Shown here: positions 11,641 through 21,689 of the stretch, piece after piece | How positions within the stretch are numbered: the stretch's first letter is position 1 | Layout of the letters: every line of letters begins with the position of its first letter | Source: Nymphaea colorata | Taxonomy: Eukaryota; Streptophyta; Magnoliopsida; Nymphaeales; Nymphaeaceae | NCBI RefSeq assembly: GCF_008831285.2 | Contig: NC_045145.1 | Coordinates: 12,090,802 to 12,154,801, forward strand | Length of the DNA: 64,000 nt | Reading direction: 5' to 3' | Translations under genes and position numbers: made by a program | Notes under the pieces: generated by a model | Told to the model about the DNA's origin: nothing | Databases searched by the model: none | What the model saw: the letters and a program-made list of their open reading frames with translations, nothing else

Positions 11641-11915
11641 TGTTAACATATCATGTGTAGGGAACCGGGTCTGGATCCAGACCCGGTCCCTTGGGCATGG
11701 GTACCGAGAGTGGCTCGGTACCCTAGGCGGTTTTCCCTCTTATTTAATCCCACTTATGGTGTAATTGTTGATTAAGTGGAATAACATTTTCTCTCTCCTA
11801 GGGTTGCGGTTGTGCCCTAGGTTAGAGCTTCTCTGTTTTTTCACCTCTCTTTGAGGTTTTCCACGTATATTGTGTGTTCCTTCTCTTTCTCTCTATCTTG
11901 GTGTGTGTTTCTACA
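11641..11915 (+). repeat. 5' LTR of the copia element
   Basis: Starts TGTTAACATATC and ends TTTCTACA directly before the primer site. It contains a palindromic GGGTCTGGATCCAGACCC near 11668-11685, which could form a hairpin. It differs from the 3' LTR by roughly half a dozen substitutions and small indels. The LTR carries the promoter and polyadenylation signals of the element. Confidence 0.95.
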
Positions 11916-11928
11916 TGGTATCAGAGCC
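11916..11928 (+). promoter_or_regulatory. Primer binding site, tRNA-iMet
   Basis: TGGTATCAGAGCC immediately follows the LTR. This is the standard plant copia primer site complementary to initiator methionine tRNA. Confidence 0.95.
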
Positions 11929-12041
11929 AACGCGTGAGAGATCGTTGGTGTGATAGTCGTGTTTCCGTCGTTTTTTTTGCCGCTGCTGTTTCCGCCGTTT
12001 TTTTCTGCGCTGCTGCGCCGTCGCTCTCTGCTGCGCCGCCG

Positions 12042-12135
12042 CCGTCCAGCGCTGCCAACTGCGCCGCCACCGTCCAGCGCTGCCAACTGCGCCGCCACCG
12101 TCCAGCGTTGCCAGCTGCGCCGCCATCGTCCAGCG
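12042..12135 (+). repeat. GC-rich 28-bp minisatellite in copia leader
   Basis: The phrase CCGTCCAGCG recurs at 12042, 12070 and 12098 with a period of 28 bp, and as TCGTCCAGCG at 12126. The surrounding 11970-12280 is built from variants of GCCGCC and CCAGCG. Open frames here on both strands (alanine/arginine/proline-rich) result from base composition and are not proteins. It lies between primer site and gag. Confidence 0.85.
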
Positions 12136-12338
12136 CAGTTGTTCTCTGCTGCGTTGCCGCCATCCAGCGCCGCCGTCACCCACTTCAGCGCTGTCGTCGC
12201 CCACTTCAGCGCCGCCGCCGTCCAGCGCCACCGCTGCCCACCGCCGTCGCTCTCTTCAACACCGCCGTCGTCGTCTAGCGCCGCTGCCTCTTGTTTGTCG
12301 TCTCTGGTGCTGGGTATTCTTTCTCCTTGGTGATTGTG

Positions 12339-13637
12339 ATGGCCGAGGAGATGTCCCTCAAGATCGATGATGCCCTAGACTCGGGCAGCAAATACCAAGA
12401 GCGAGATCTTGCCTATTCAAGTCACCTCCATCCGGCTGAACAAGGATAACTATCTCTCTTGGTCGGCTGCCCTAGAAATTGGGATAACCATTCGTGGTCG
12501 CCTGTCCTACATTACTGGGGAGAAGCCTGCACCTTCAAAAACTGATCCGCGATGGGCTACTTGGCGTTGGAAGATAGTCAGGTTAAAGTATGGATTATTA
12601 GTTCTGTTTCTATAGATATTCAGCCTTTGATCTTGCGTAAATCGACTGCCTACGACATGTGGACTGTGCTTGCATGGATGTATGGCCGTAAGAAGAGAGT
12701 ATTGCGTACGTACCAAATCAAACGTAGCATATACTCTCTTAAACAGGGTGACTTGTCTATAGCCACTTTCTTTGCAGCCCTAAAGACTAAGTGGGAGGAA
12801 CTTGACTACCATGTGAATGATGACTGGCACTGTGGGTCTGATCATGCCTTGTACTGGGACAAAGAATGGATGGATCAGACGTTTATTTTCCTTGGAGGCT
12901 TACGCGATGAATTTGAATCCATTACGAGCCAAATTCTCAATTGTGACGAGGTCCCCGGAATTGAAGAGGTGTATGCCCGTGTGGAATCTGAGGAACAACG
13001 TCGCCAGGTGATGCATATTGACACCAGTCAGGGGAGTTCTCCTTCAGCCTTTGTTAGTCGTGCTTCTGGGATTGGACAGCGTCCCGTTCGGCGGTGTAGC
13101 CATTGCAACAAATCAGGACATTCTGTTGATTTTTGTTGGGATCTTCATCCTGAGAGGTGGCTTGTCCGGGGTCGTCCTCCTTCTAGCCGCCGGAGTCCTT
13201 CTGTGCCTGAGCCTAGTCAGAGTAGTCCTTCAAATGTTGCCAAATCTAAGCTTTCCTCCGATCAAATCAAAGAACTGCAAGCGTATATCAGCCGGCTGTC
13301 TACTACTCAGGAGGATACTTCCACGTCTGAGGGGGCTAAGTTAGCCCAAGCTCTCGTGGCCACTAGTGACCAAGGTAATTCCTCACATGGTGATTGGATT
13401 GTTGACAGTGGTACTACGCATCATATGACAGGGGACCCTAAGATGTTCCAAGAATACAAATTGTCTTCGGGGCAGCAACGTGTATCTATGGCTGATGGTT
13501 CTTCTATCTCTGTGGCTGGAAAAGGGAGTTTGTCCTTGTTAAATAAATATTGTCTTCATAATGCTCTTCATGTTCCCAATATTCCTGTGAATTTGTTATC
13601 TGTCAGCGTATTACTAAAGAACTCAACTGTAATTTGA
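12339..13637 (+). pseudogene. copia gag and protease, frameshifted
   Basis: The likely initiator is ATG at 12339 (MAEEMSLKIDDAL), but the frame shifts at about 12400 into the segment 12409-12615 (RLNKDNYLSWSAAL, typical copia gag start) and again near 12560-12590 into the long segment 12552-13637. That segment contains the gag core (WEELDYH), a zinc knuckle with spacing Cx2Cx4Hx4C (CSHCNKSGHSVDFC, about 13096-13137), and the protease motif WIVDSGTTHHM (about 13396). The segment ends at a stop at 13635 caused by a further single-base shift near 13605; coding continues in another frame from 13634. Gag packages RNA and the protease matures the polyprotein. Confidence 0.9.
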
Positions 13638-16632
13638 TCTTTTCTGCTGATCGGTGTTTTCAGCAGGACTTGGTGACGGGGCAGAAGATTGGGATTGGTT
13701 CGGCTATTGATGGACTCTACAGACTGCCTGTGCAGGTTGCGTCCGCTCTTATTTCAGCCACTAGTGGACAGTTGTCAGGCATGGAAGACAGATCTACTAT
13801 TATGCGATGGCACGAGCGGCTTGGTCATCTTCCGTTTTCATTGATTAAGAAGTTGTTTCCTAGTTTGTTTCATTCTGTTTCCATGGACTCCTTCACCTGT
13901 GAAGTGTGTCAGTTGGCTAAACATGTTAGGGCCTCGTACCCTATTTCATTCAATAAAACCACTCATCCATTTGCTTTGGTTCATTCTGATGTTTGGAGTC
14001 CTTCGGGAGTACCCACTTGTCGTGGTTTTCATTACTTTATGACCCTTATTGATGATTACTCCCGTTGTACGTTCGTGTATCTATTGAAAGAACGTAGTGA
14101 AGTTTCCGTTATTGTCAAAAATTTTGTGGCCTTTGTTGAGACTCAGTTTCAGACGTCTGTCCAAGCTTTTCGCACCGATAATGCTAGAGAGTATGTCTCT
14201 CAATCCCTAGATGATTTCTTGAAGAGCAAGGGTATTGTTCATGAAACGTCATGTAGTTACACACCTCCCCAAAATGGCGTGGCTGAATGGAAGAATCGCC
14301 ATTTGCTTGATGTTACCCGGGCTCTTCTGTTCCATCGACAGGTTCCCAAGCGCTACTGGGGTGATGCGCTTCTCACTAGTGCCCACCTTATCAACCGTAT
14401 GCCTACCCGTGTGTTGCAGGGCCATTCCCTGTACTCTATGCTTTGGCCTACTCAGAATCCCTGGCCTCTTACTCGGGTGTTCGGGTGTGTCTGTTTTGTT
14501 CATGACCATAGTCCCACCCTCAAGAAACTTGATCCTCGGTCTGTCAAGGCTGTCTTTCTGGGGTATTCCTCCACTCAGAAGGGATACAAATGTGTTGATC
14601 CTACCACCTCTAAAGTCTATGTTTCCCGGGACGTCACCTTCCATGAACATGAGGCATACTTTCATGTGAATCCTCTTCAGGGGGAGTATCTAGGGCACAG
14701 TAGTGAAGAGTATTCCTCAAATCAGTTGATTCAGTTTACGGATTTCTTGGATTACAAGGCCAGTGACAGTGTGGCAGACACAGTCACAGATGATAGAGAC
14801 CGTCACATGGACGAGGGTCTTGTTGATAATCAGCCTACAGCCCGTGATCATTTTTTTGGCCAGGTGTACAGAAGGAAGAAGACAGATGTGATTGAAAATG
14901 TTGATGTAACCAATCCCAATCCTGTGAGCTCCCCGAATGACCCAAGTCTAATCAATGAAGAGCTTCCTATAGCCCTGCGCAAGGGTACCAGGTCTTGCAC
15001 TTCTCATCCTATTCAGAGATTTGTCTCTTATGCGAAATTGAGTAAGAATTACAAATGCTTTATAACAACCTTGTCTAAGTCTGTTATTCCCAGGTGTGTG
15101 GAAGATGCTAGAGAGGATCCTAAATGGCTACAGGCCATGACAGAGGAGATGAATGCCTTGACAAAGAATGACACTTGGGAAGTTGTGGATATTCCCAAAG
15201 GGACTCATTTAGTTGGTTCAAAGTGGGTGTTCAATGTGAAGTACAAACCAGATGGTACTGTGGAAAGGTATAAGGCTCGGCTTGTTGCAAAGGGGTTCAG
15301 CTAGAAATATGGTATTGATTATCTTGAAACCTTTGCCCCTGTTGCCAAACTGAAAACTGTGAGGGTCATATTAGCACTTGCCGTGAAAAAGGGGTGGAGC
15401 ATGGATCAACTTGATGTTAAGAACGCATTCTTGAATGGCCATCTAGAAGAAGAGGTCTATATGAGTATGCCTCCTGGATATGTTCAAAGCGGAAAATGCT
15501 GTCATCTTAAGAAAGCCTTGTATGGATTAAAGCAGTCTCCTAGAGCATGGTTTGAAAGACTGATGATAGTGATGAAGACAAATGGATACAAACAGGGAAA
15601 TGGTGATCACACCCTATTCATTAAGCAGAGAGATGGCCTGGTGAGTCTTCTTCTTGTGTATGTTGATGATATGATAGTCACAGGTGAAGATGAAGAAGAG
15701 AAAAAGAAGATGAAGGAGAGGTTAGCTGCTGAATTTGATATTAAAGATTTGGGTAAACTAAGGTACTTTCTGGGGATAGAGATTGCTCGGTCAGAGACAA
15801 GGCTGGTTATGAGCCAAAGGAAATACACTCTGGATCTTCTAAAGGAGACAGGCAAACTTGGATGCAGACCCTTTCTAACTCCAATGGAGTCTGGTACAAA
15901 GATAAGCATCAAAACTGGCAACATCTTAGATGAGGAAGGAAAAGGGCGGTATCAGAGGCTGGTTGGTAAGCTCATCTATCTTACTCTTACTCGCCCTGAT
16001 ATTACTTATGCTGTGAATGTGTTGAGTCAGTTTATGCATGCTCCTACTGATTGTCACTGGAAGAGTGCAGAAAGAGTGTTGGGGTACCTAAAGAATGACC
16101 CAGGAAAAGGATTACTCTATACTCAGCAAGACCAACTTAATATTGAAGGATACTCTGACGCAGATTGGGCAGGATGTACTGATACTAGGAGGTCTACCAC
16201 AGGGTACTGCATCTTTCTGGGGGGTAACCTGGTTGTATGGAGAAGTAAGAGGCAGGAAGTTTGCTCTAGATCCAGTGCTGAGGCTGAATACAGGGCTGTG
16301 GCTATGGGAGTTACAGAAATGTTATGGTTAAAGATTCTCCTAGCAGATATTGGTGTTGAAACAGAAGAGAAGATGAGGATGTACTGCGACAACAAGTCTG
16401 CAATTAATCTTGCGAATAATCCCGTTTGCATGACAGAACTAAACATGTGGAGATTGATCGCCACTTCATACGGGAACGCATAGATTCAAAGGAGTTGATC
16501 CTACCTTATATGAAGTCTGAAGATCAAATTGCAGATGTTCTAACCAAAGCCTTATGTACATCTCAATTCGAGAAAAATGTAAGCAAGCTTGGCATGTTTG
16601 ACATGTATGCCAAGCTTGAGGGGGAGTGTTAA
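13634..16632 (+). pseudogene. copia pol: integrase, reverse transcriptase, RNase H; disrupted
   Basis: From 13634 the frame contains the pre-integrase zinc finger (WHERLGH ... CEVCQLAKH), then integrase with catalytic positions in HSDVWSP, FRTDNARE and NGVAEWKNR. A TAG at 15302-15304 interrupts the frame just before RT; a Gln codon is usual there, so a C-to-T change is likely. The same frame then continues through RT (LDVKNAFLNG, LYGLKQSPRAW, catalytic YVDDMIVTG about 15658) and RNase H (YSDADWAGC, SSAEAEYRA, YCDNKSAINLANNPV). A single-base loss near 16428 ends it early at 16483. The true C-terminus is readable in the shifted segment 16426-16632. Confidence 0.93.
16617..16626 (+). promoter_or_regulatory. 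Polypurine tract of the copia element
   Basis: A run of purines (TGAGGGGGAG) directly precedes the 3' LTR start at 16627. It primes plus-strand DNA synthesis in LTR elements. Confidence 0.88.
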
Positions 16633-16904
16633 CATATCATGTGTAGGGAACCGGGTCTGGATCCAGACCCGGTCCCTTGGGCACGGGTACTGAGAGTGGC
16701 TCGGTACCCTAGGCAGTTTTCCCTCTTATTTAATCCCACTTATGGTGTAATTATTGATTAAGTGGAATAACATTTTCTCTCTCCTAGGGTTGCGGTTGTG
16801 CCCCTAGGTTAGAGCTTCTCCGTGGTTTTTCACCTCTCTTTGAGGTTTTCCACGTATATTGTGTGTTCCTTCTCTTTTTCTCTATCTTGGTGTGTGTTTC
16901 TACA
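16627..16904 (+). repeat. 3' LTR of the copia element
   Basis: Near-identical to 11641-11915, with small differences such as one extra C in a C-run near 16802 and two extra G near 16822. It ends TACA at 16904 and is followed by target duplication AAGCA (16905-16909). Confidence 0.95.
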
Positions 16905-17029
16905 AAGCACTAAGAGATTGTATTGCTCGTTCATTGAGGAAGAAGCCCCTTTAACCCTTCCCATAAACTAAAGAAAAAAAAAAAGCAGTTGTGATATGAA
17001 TTTAATCCATAATATGCACCAGTAAAAGA
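16905..17029 (+). repeat. Composite repeat resumes after copia insertion
   Basis: Begins with the second AAGCA target copy and 'ctaagagattg', the continuation of the tail interrupted at 11640. It then has 'gaagaagcccctttaaccc' and one more partial tandem unit that stops abruptly at about 17029. Confidence 0.75.
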
Positions 17030-18072
17030 TTTGATGCTTATCCCCTACAGGCTACTCTATCGCCCATAGAATGTGGCCAATTCTAGAATCGGGCAAGAAT
17101 GGGCATACGCTGAAGGAACACATCGTTTGTGAATCACACCCCCTTTATTCGATGTTTATATGTTTGGATTTGAATATGAATGAAAGAAAATTTCATATCA
17201 TATTCAAATTTAATTTTTCAATTCCAATTCAAATCCGATTCAAATTCTAGTTTCATTTTTACATCTAAATCCAAATCCGACTTTTAAATACACAACTAAG
17301 ATCAGAACCACGTTATGTGATATATATATATATATATATATATTACAATATTTAATTCAAAAGATACGGATATTATTTATAAGATATTTACCTGAATTGA
17401 ATATAGGAATCTCAATTAGATTGAATATTTGTTAAAGCTAAGTTGGAATGTGGTAAAACGCAGACACATATGCTTAGTGGGTGCAACAGGTTCAGACGGT
17501 AAGTGCAAATGCAAATTTAAATTTGATTTTTTTTTTATATATCTGATCGATTTAAGTGCTTGGATAACTGATTTAAATTTGACCTTTTATCGAATCACCA
17601 AGCTTTGGAATTGCTTAATCACAAACAGGAAGTCAGAATTTCGAAATTGTTAGAGTTCAAAGCCTACCATGCTCCAACCTGTCAACATGCACGAAGTGGG
17701 CATCAATGAGCTAGGCAGTCCTTGAGTGGATGACACTTAGAACATTTAAGTGGTAGAGGTAGTACAATGGGGCATTTTAGCCGAAATGATTTTGATTCAA
17801 TGATGTTGATGGGTGCACTCAAAAACTCCCACTCACTCTAAAAATAACAATCTGTTCATCACGGAGGGCCAACCCATTTGAAAATGGAGAATCAAATCTA
17901 CCTGTCCATTAAAGAAAGGAGAAAAGAAAACGAAGAAAAGGACACCATGCACATGGTTGCCCTTCTACCTTTTTTTTTTTAAAGGAAACTAGAGAGCATC
18001 CATGTGGTGATCATGAGTTCATGGCTATTTGGTAGCCAACTCTTCAAGGAAGGAATCAACAGGCTCAATCTA
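17030..18072. other. Non-coding stretch, interrupts the composite repeat
   Basis: About 1 kb that separates two parts of the tandem-unit repeat and could be a later insertion. It contains a TA microsatellite (17318-17343) and runs of 'aatccaaatccgat' type sequence. I found no terminal inverted repeats or target duplication, and the open frame 17429-17653 has no recognisable homology. Confidence 0.5.
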
Positions 18073-18800
18073 AGAGGTGGCAAGAGCATCATTTTAATTA
18101 GGATAGACCAAGGCTATTCGTATAAACTAAAGCCAAAAAAAAAGGCAGTTATGATATGAGTTTAATCCATAATATGCACCTGTAATAGACAAAGTGACGA
18201 GAACATCATTTTCTTTACCATAGACAAACGGTATTCGTACAAACTAGAGCAAAAAAAAGACAGTTATGAAATGAATTTAATCCAAAGCATCCAGCAGTCA
18301 AAAAGATGGTGATAAGAGAATAATTTTATTTATGACAGTCCCAAAAGAATGGCTGCAAGATGCTTGAACTGGCTTTAAGCACTAAAAGATTGCATTGGTC
18401 ATTCATTGAGGAAGAAGCCCCTTTAACCCTTCTTTCTCAGGATCATTTTCATTAGGATAGGCCAAGGGTATTTGTATAAACTAAAGCAAAAAAGGGCAGT
18501 TGTGATATGAATTTAATCCATAATATCCACCAATATAAGAGACAAAGTGACGAGAACATCATTTTCTTTACCATAGACAAAGGGTATTCAATATTCATAC
18601 AAACTAAAGCAAAAAAGAGGACAGTTATGAAATCAATTTAATCCAAAGCGTCCAGCAGTCAAAAAGACAGTGATAAGAGAATAATTTTATTTATGATAGA
18701 CCCAAAATAATGGCAGAAAGGTGCTTGAACTGGCTTTAAGCACCAAAAGATTGCATTACTCATTCACTGAGGAAGAAGCCCCTTTAACACTTCTCTTTCT
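18073..18800 (+). repeat. Composite repeat, higher-order array
   Basis: Two rounds of the same series of units, repeating at about 365 bp (18085 onward, then about 18450 onward). Each round has a '...catcattttcatta' unit end, a unit ending 'gacgagaacatcattttcttta', a unit ending 'gataagagaataattttattta', then the tail 'gcttgaactggctttaagca' and 'gaagaagcccctttaac'. No tRNA-like head is present. No coding potential was seen. Confidence 0.75.
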
Positions 18801-18807
18801 CTCACTC

Positions 18808-18833
18808 TGTGTGTGTGTGTGTGTGTCTGTGTG
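18808..18833 (+). repeat. TG microsatellite
   Basis: Alternating TG with one interruption (TCTG), at the end of the composite array. Confidence 0.9.
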
Positions 18834-18931
18834 TTCATTACATATGGTAACTTCAACTGATTTGGTGACATAGCCTCCTTTTATTGCTCGAACATTGCCT
18901 AATTTCCATTTTTTGTTTGTGTATGCAATCT

Positions 18932-19039
18932 ATGGAGCAAGTTTGCTCAGCTCAACAACAAATGCATGCCGTGAAGCAGCAACTGCAGTACTTTCTATCT
19001 ATTTCTTCAAACTTCAATCTTCCATCTGATATTTCCTAG
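18932..19039 (+). other. Short coding-like segment, unidentified
   Basis: A 35-codon open segment starting ATG at 18932 and ending TAG at 19037. It is glutamine-rich (AQQQMHAVKQQLQYF) and ends SSNFNLPSDIS. The composition resembles coiled-coil tails of plant transposase-type proteins, but I do not recognise it. It may be a last exon or chance. Confidence 0.2.
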
Positions 19040-19078
19040 TTCCTGTTTTTTATGCTTTACTCTGTATGTGTCAATATC

Positions 19079-19097
19079 CATGCATGCATGCATGCAT
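19079..19097 (+). repeat. CATG microsatellite
   Basis: Four and a half tandem copies of CATG. Confidence 0.85.
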
Positions 19098-19299
19098 CTG
19101 TGTATGATGTGTGAGAGAAAGAGAGAGAGAGAGACAGAGCGAGAGTAAAAAAGGGGACAGTTGAGTGACAAAAAAGGAGTCCACCCATGAGGAATGAGAT
19201 TCCTTCACCAAAGAGATATTGCCTCAGGTGCCCCAACCACCAAGAAGTTCTGGATGGATGACATGGACCTGCACTTTGCTTTTGCATATGGCTGCCATG

Positions 19300-20959
19300 T
19301 TACTCTTTGCCAAACACTTTTCATGTTGACATAACACCCCTCAATTTTTTTCCCCTCTCTATGTATCTTAAACTGGTTTTATAGTCAACGTTAATGGCAC
19401 AGCAAGGTTTAAATCCCAAGACAATAATAGATGGTAAAATTTCACTTTCTATGTCTAGCTGAAAACAACAAACCTTCATCTCATTTCCCCACATTAATTT
19501 TGAAGTTCTTCAACTCCAGACATTTTGAGCCCACAATGCCAGCCAGCCAAACAAGTTCTGCAACATCAGCCACAGCATCATATCTCATATAAATGGAAAA
19601 TTCAAGGCCAAGATGTCAATAGACATGCATGAATGAGTGTACACATCCAACATGTCTGTTTCAACACCACCAAACCTTGGATTAAAACTTACATCACCAA
19701 GAGTCTACCAGTTGAACATGTGTAAATAGTTGGTTATCAACTGATTGCCCTCTTTTTTTAATTTCCCTTACATGATGTCTTTATCTTCATGATCTTCAAC
19801 GCGTCCATGATCTGCTTGTCTAGCTTGGGACAAAGAATATAGAAGTCAGCATCCCGTGAAGTCTGATGTGCATCATCTTCATTCCTACGTTCAGTAGCTG
19901 GTTCCACAATTTTTTTGAAGGAGAAATTGCTCTCTTGCTTGAGAGTCTAGAGTAAACATTTCTTTAGGAGTAACAAACCTTAATACACATTACCGTTGGT
20001 TGAATCAGTTCATGTGATTGAACCGCATTCCCATTGTGTTATCAACTTATATTCTAACAATTGAACACATGTTGTGCCACTTTATTACACACAGACACAG
20101 ATATATATAGATATATATATATATATATATACAATCAAAATGTCATAAAATATGAGAAATAGTAACTAGCGTTGGGGTCAAATGGCTGTCCATCCATTAG
20201 CAATCATTTTCTTGACCAATAGTAGTACACCTAATTAAAGTTATAACATATAGTTCTTGATTGATATTCAAATTTGGTCATCATGAATAAGGGGACGGAC
20301 AAATTTTTACCTCTTAAAGGACTCACATCACTGCACACCAGATATCTGTTTAACAACAGTTAATTTCCCATGTGCCACATGCCCAATTCTACCTGAAAAA
20401 TTGGAATAAGTGGTCACTCAGTTTTTGTGCATACTTCGGGCGGGAACATTAAAAATTCTTTTGCAGTTATGAGCAAAGTAAATAATCACCTTTTTCACCC
20501 AAAGTAAATCTTCCCTCCTTTTACATTCTCTCTTTTTTAACTTGGGTATCTTTCTTACTGCAAATACATGAAAAGAGAAAAGATTTATCTGAAGAAGAGA
20601 AAGGAACTGCAACTAAACAGAAAGATGCAGATTTAAAACTGGTGCAGTTGGTACATCCTTTTCAGGGAGGGTGCTTGCACTGCTCTTCAGGGAGCTGTGG
20701 TTATAGCATTCCTGCCTACTGGGGCTCAAGCAAGGTAAACACCGTGGCTGTTAGGAGAACATTATAGAATATGAAAAATCTATACTGACACCACCAACAG
20801 CAGATGCCGAAATCATGCTCCCTCTTTCGCTAGATTCACACCGAACGTGAATCTAAGCTGACGAAAACCGTCTCCTTCTTGTTTTGCATGGATCACAATA
20901 TAATCCTCTGCTATGTTCATCCATGTCGACAGCCTTCACAAGAGAAAACAGATCGCATG
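19300..20959. other. Intergenic, mostly featureless
   Basis: AT-rich DNA with a TA microsatellite at 20101-20131. Apart from the coding-like minus-strand segment at 19758-19946, described separately, I see no gene, terminal repeat or RNA structure here. Confidence 0.5.
19758..19946 (-). other. Coding-like minus-strand segment, unidentified
   Basis: A 62-codon open segment with balanced, protein-like composition. It contains FSFKKIVEPATERRNEDD, DADFYILCPKLDKQ and MDALKIMKIK, and ends in a TAA at 19758-19760. The frame is closed at its upstream side by TAG directly before the first codon, which could be a splice acceptor (CTCTAG). I found no partner exon and do not recognise the family. Confidence 0.25.
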
Positions 20960-21275
20960 TCAGGAACAGACGAAGTCAAGATGGTCCATTAACTCCTGCC
21001 GCAGATCAAGTGCAGAACAGCTGTCAATTGTCAACAATTCAAGCTTGAAGAGGCAGGCGATCTGTTTCTTTGCATCCGTGGGACATGTTGTAGCTACTGC
21101 ATCATTTTGTTGGAGAGTAATGTTATTGATGTCTGCCAAGAACTTGAGATTGGGGATGTCAGAAAGGCATAGGTATCTTAGTTTCGGGAGGCATTTCCAG
21201 TAGCCTCCCAAAGTGATGTCCCCGGTGAAACCTTCCAGTAGCAATTCCTCCAGTTGGGAGAGACACCACACCCAC
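20960..21275 (-). pseudogene. NLR C-terminal LRR fragment
   Basis: Minus-strand reading gives SQLEELLLEGF, DITLGGYWKCLPKLRYL and ALDLRQELMDHL. The same C-terminal LRR pattern occurs in NLR copies at 35892-39269 (SQLEELNLECF, LPQELMDHLG) and 48317-51920 (HWQCLPKLRYLEL). It is only the last one or two LRRs, with no NB domain attached. It is probably the tail of the same decayed gene whose NB part remains at 23030-23610, with a copia fragment between. LRRs sense pathogen effectors in intact NLRs; this piece is non-functional. Confidence 0.8.
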
Positions 21276-21689
21276 TGGAAATGGATTGGATTTATATCAG
21301 CTTGAAAATGGAATCAACATGCATATTCTTGAATTATGACAAGTAAAAACATATCCATTCTCTGTAACAGCTTTATGCGAGTTAGGCTCCTTACCTTCAT
21401 GCAAACAAGATCACCTATACAGGGAAAGGTTAGCATTATATAAATGCTAATTTTCACAATCAGAAAAACAAAGGGTTGACTAAACCCTCCAGATGAGCAA
21501 AAAGAGAAAACCAACTATGAGCAGCTGTTGGTCTTCACAAGATAAATTTCCCCTCTCCTTTAGATGGGCATTATGAACACACCAAAATCGACCATAGAGT
21601 TCCCTTTTTCCGCCTTCACTCTGTACTCAAAACTTCTAAAATCTGCTGCAAACAGCCCACGCAGCTCTGATGCGTTCTGCCATCTTGAT

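Larger units (their letters stand above)
11641..16904 (+). mobile_element. Ty1/copia LTR retrotransposon, complete structure, coding broken
   Basis: Bounded by 275-bp and 278-bp LTRs with TG...CA ends, a tRNA-iMet primer site, gag, protease, integrase, RT and RNase H in copia order, and a polypurine tract. It is flanked by the 5-bp target duplication AAGCA (11636-11640 and 16905-16909). The LTRs differ at only a few positions, so insertion is fairly recent. The coding region nevertheless has several frameshifts and a nonsense codon, so the copy is non-autonomous. It sits inside the tail of a composite repeat unit; the uninterrupted unit is visible near 18370. Confidence 0.96.

Noticed and set aside
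11841-12333. Long Ala/Arg/Pro/Ser-rich open frames on both strands
   Set aside because: They arise from the GC-rich 28-bp repeat in the copia leader; all frames are open because of composition and no domain is visible.
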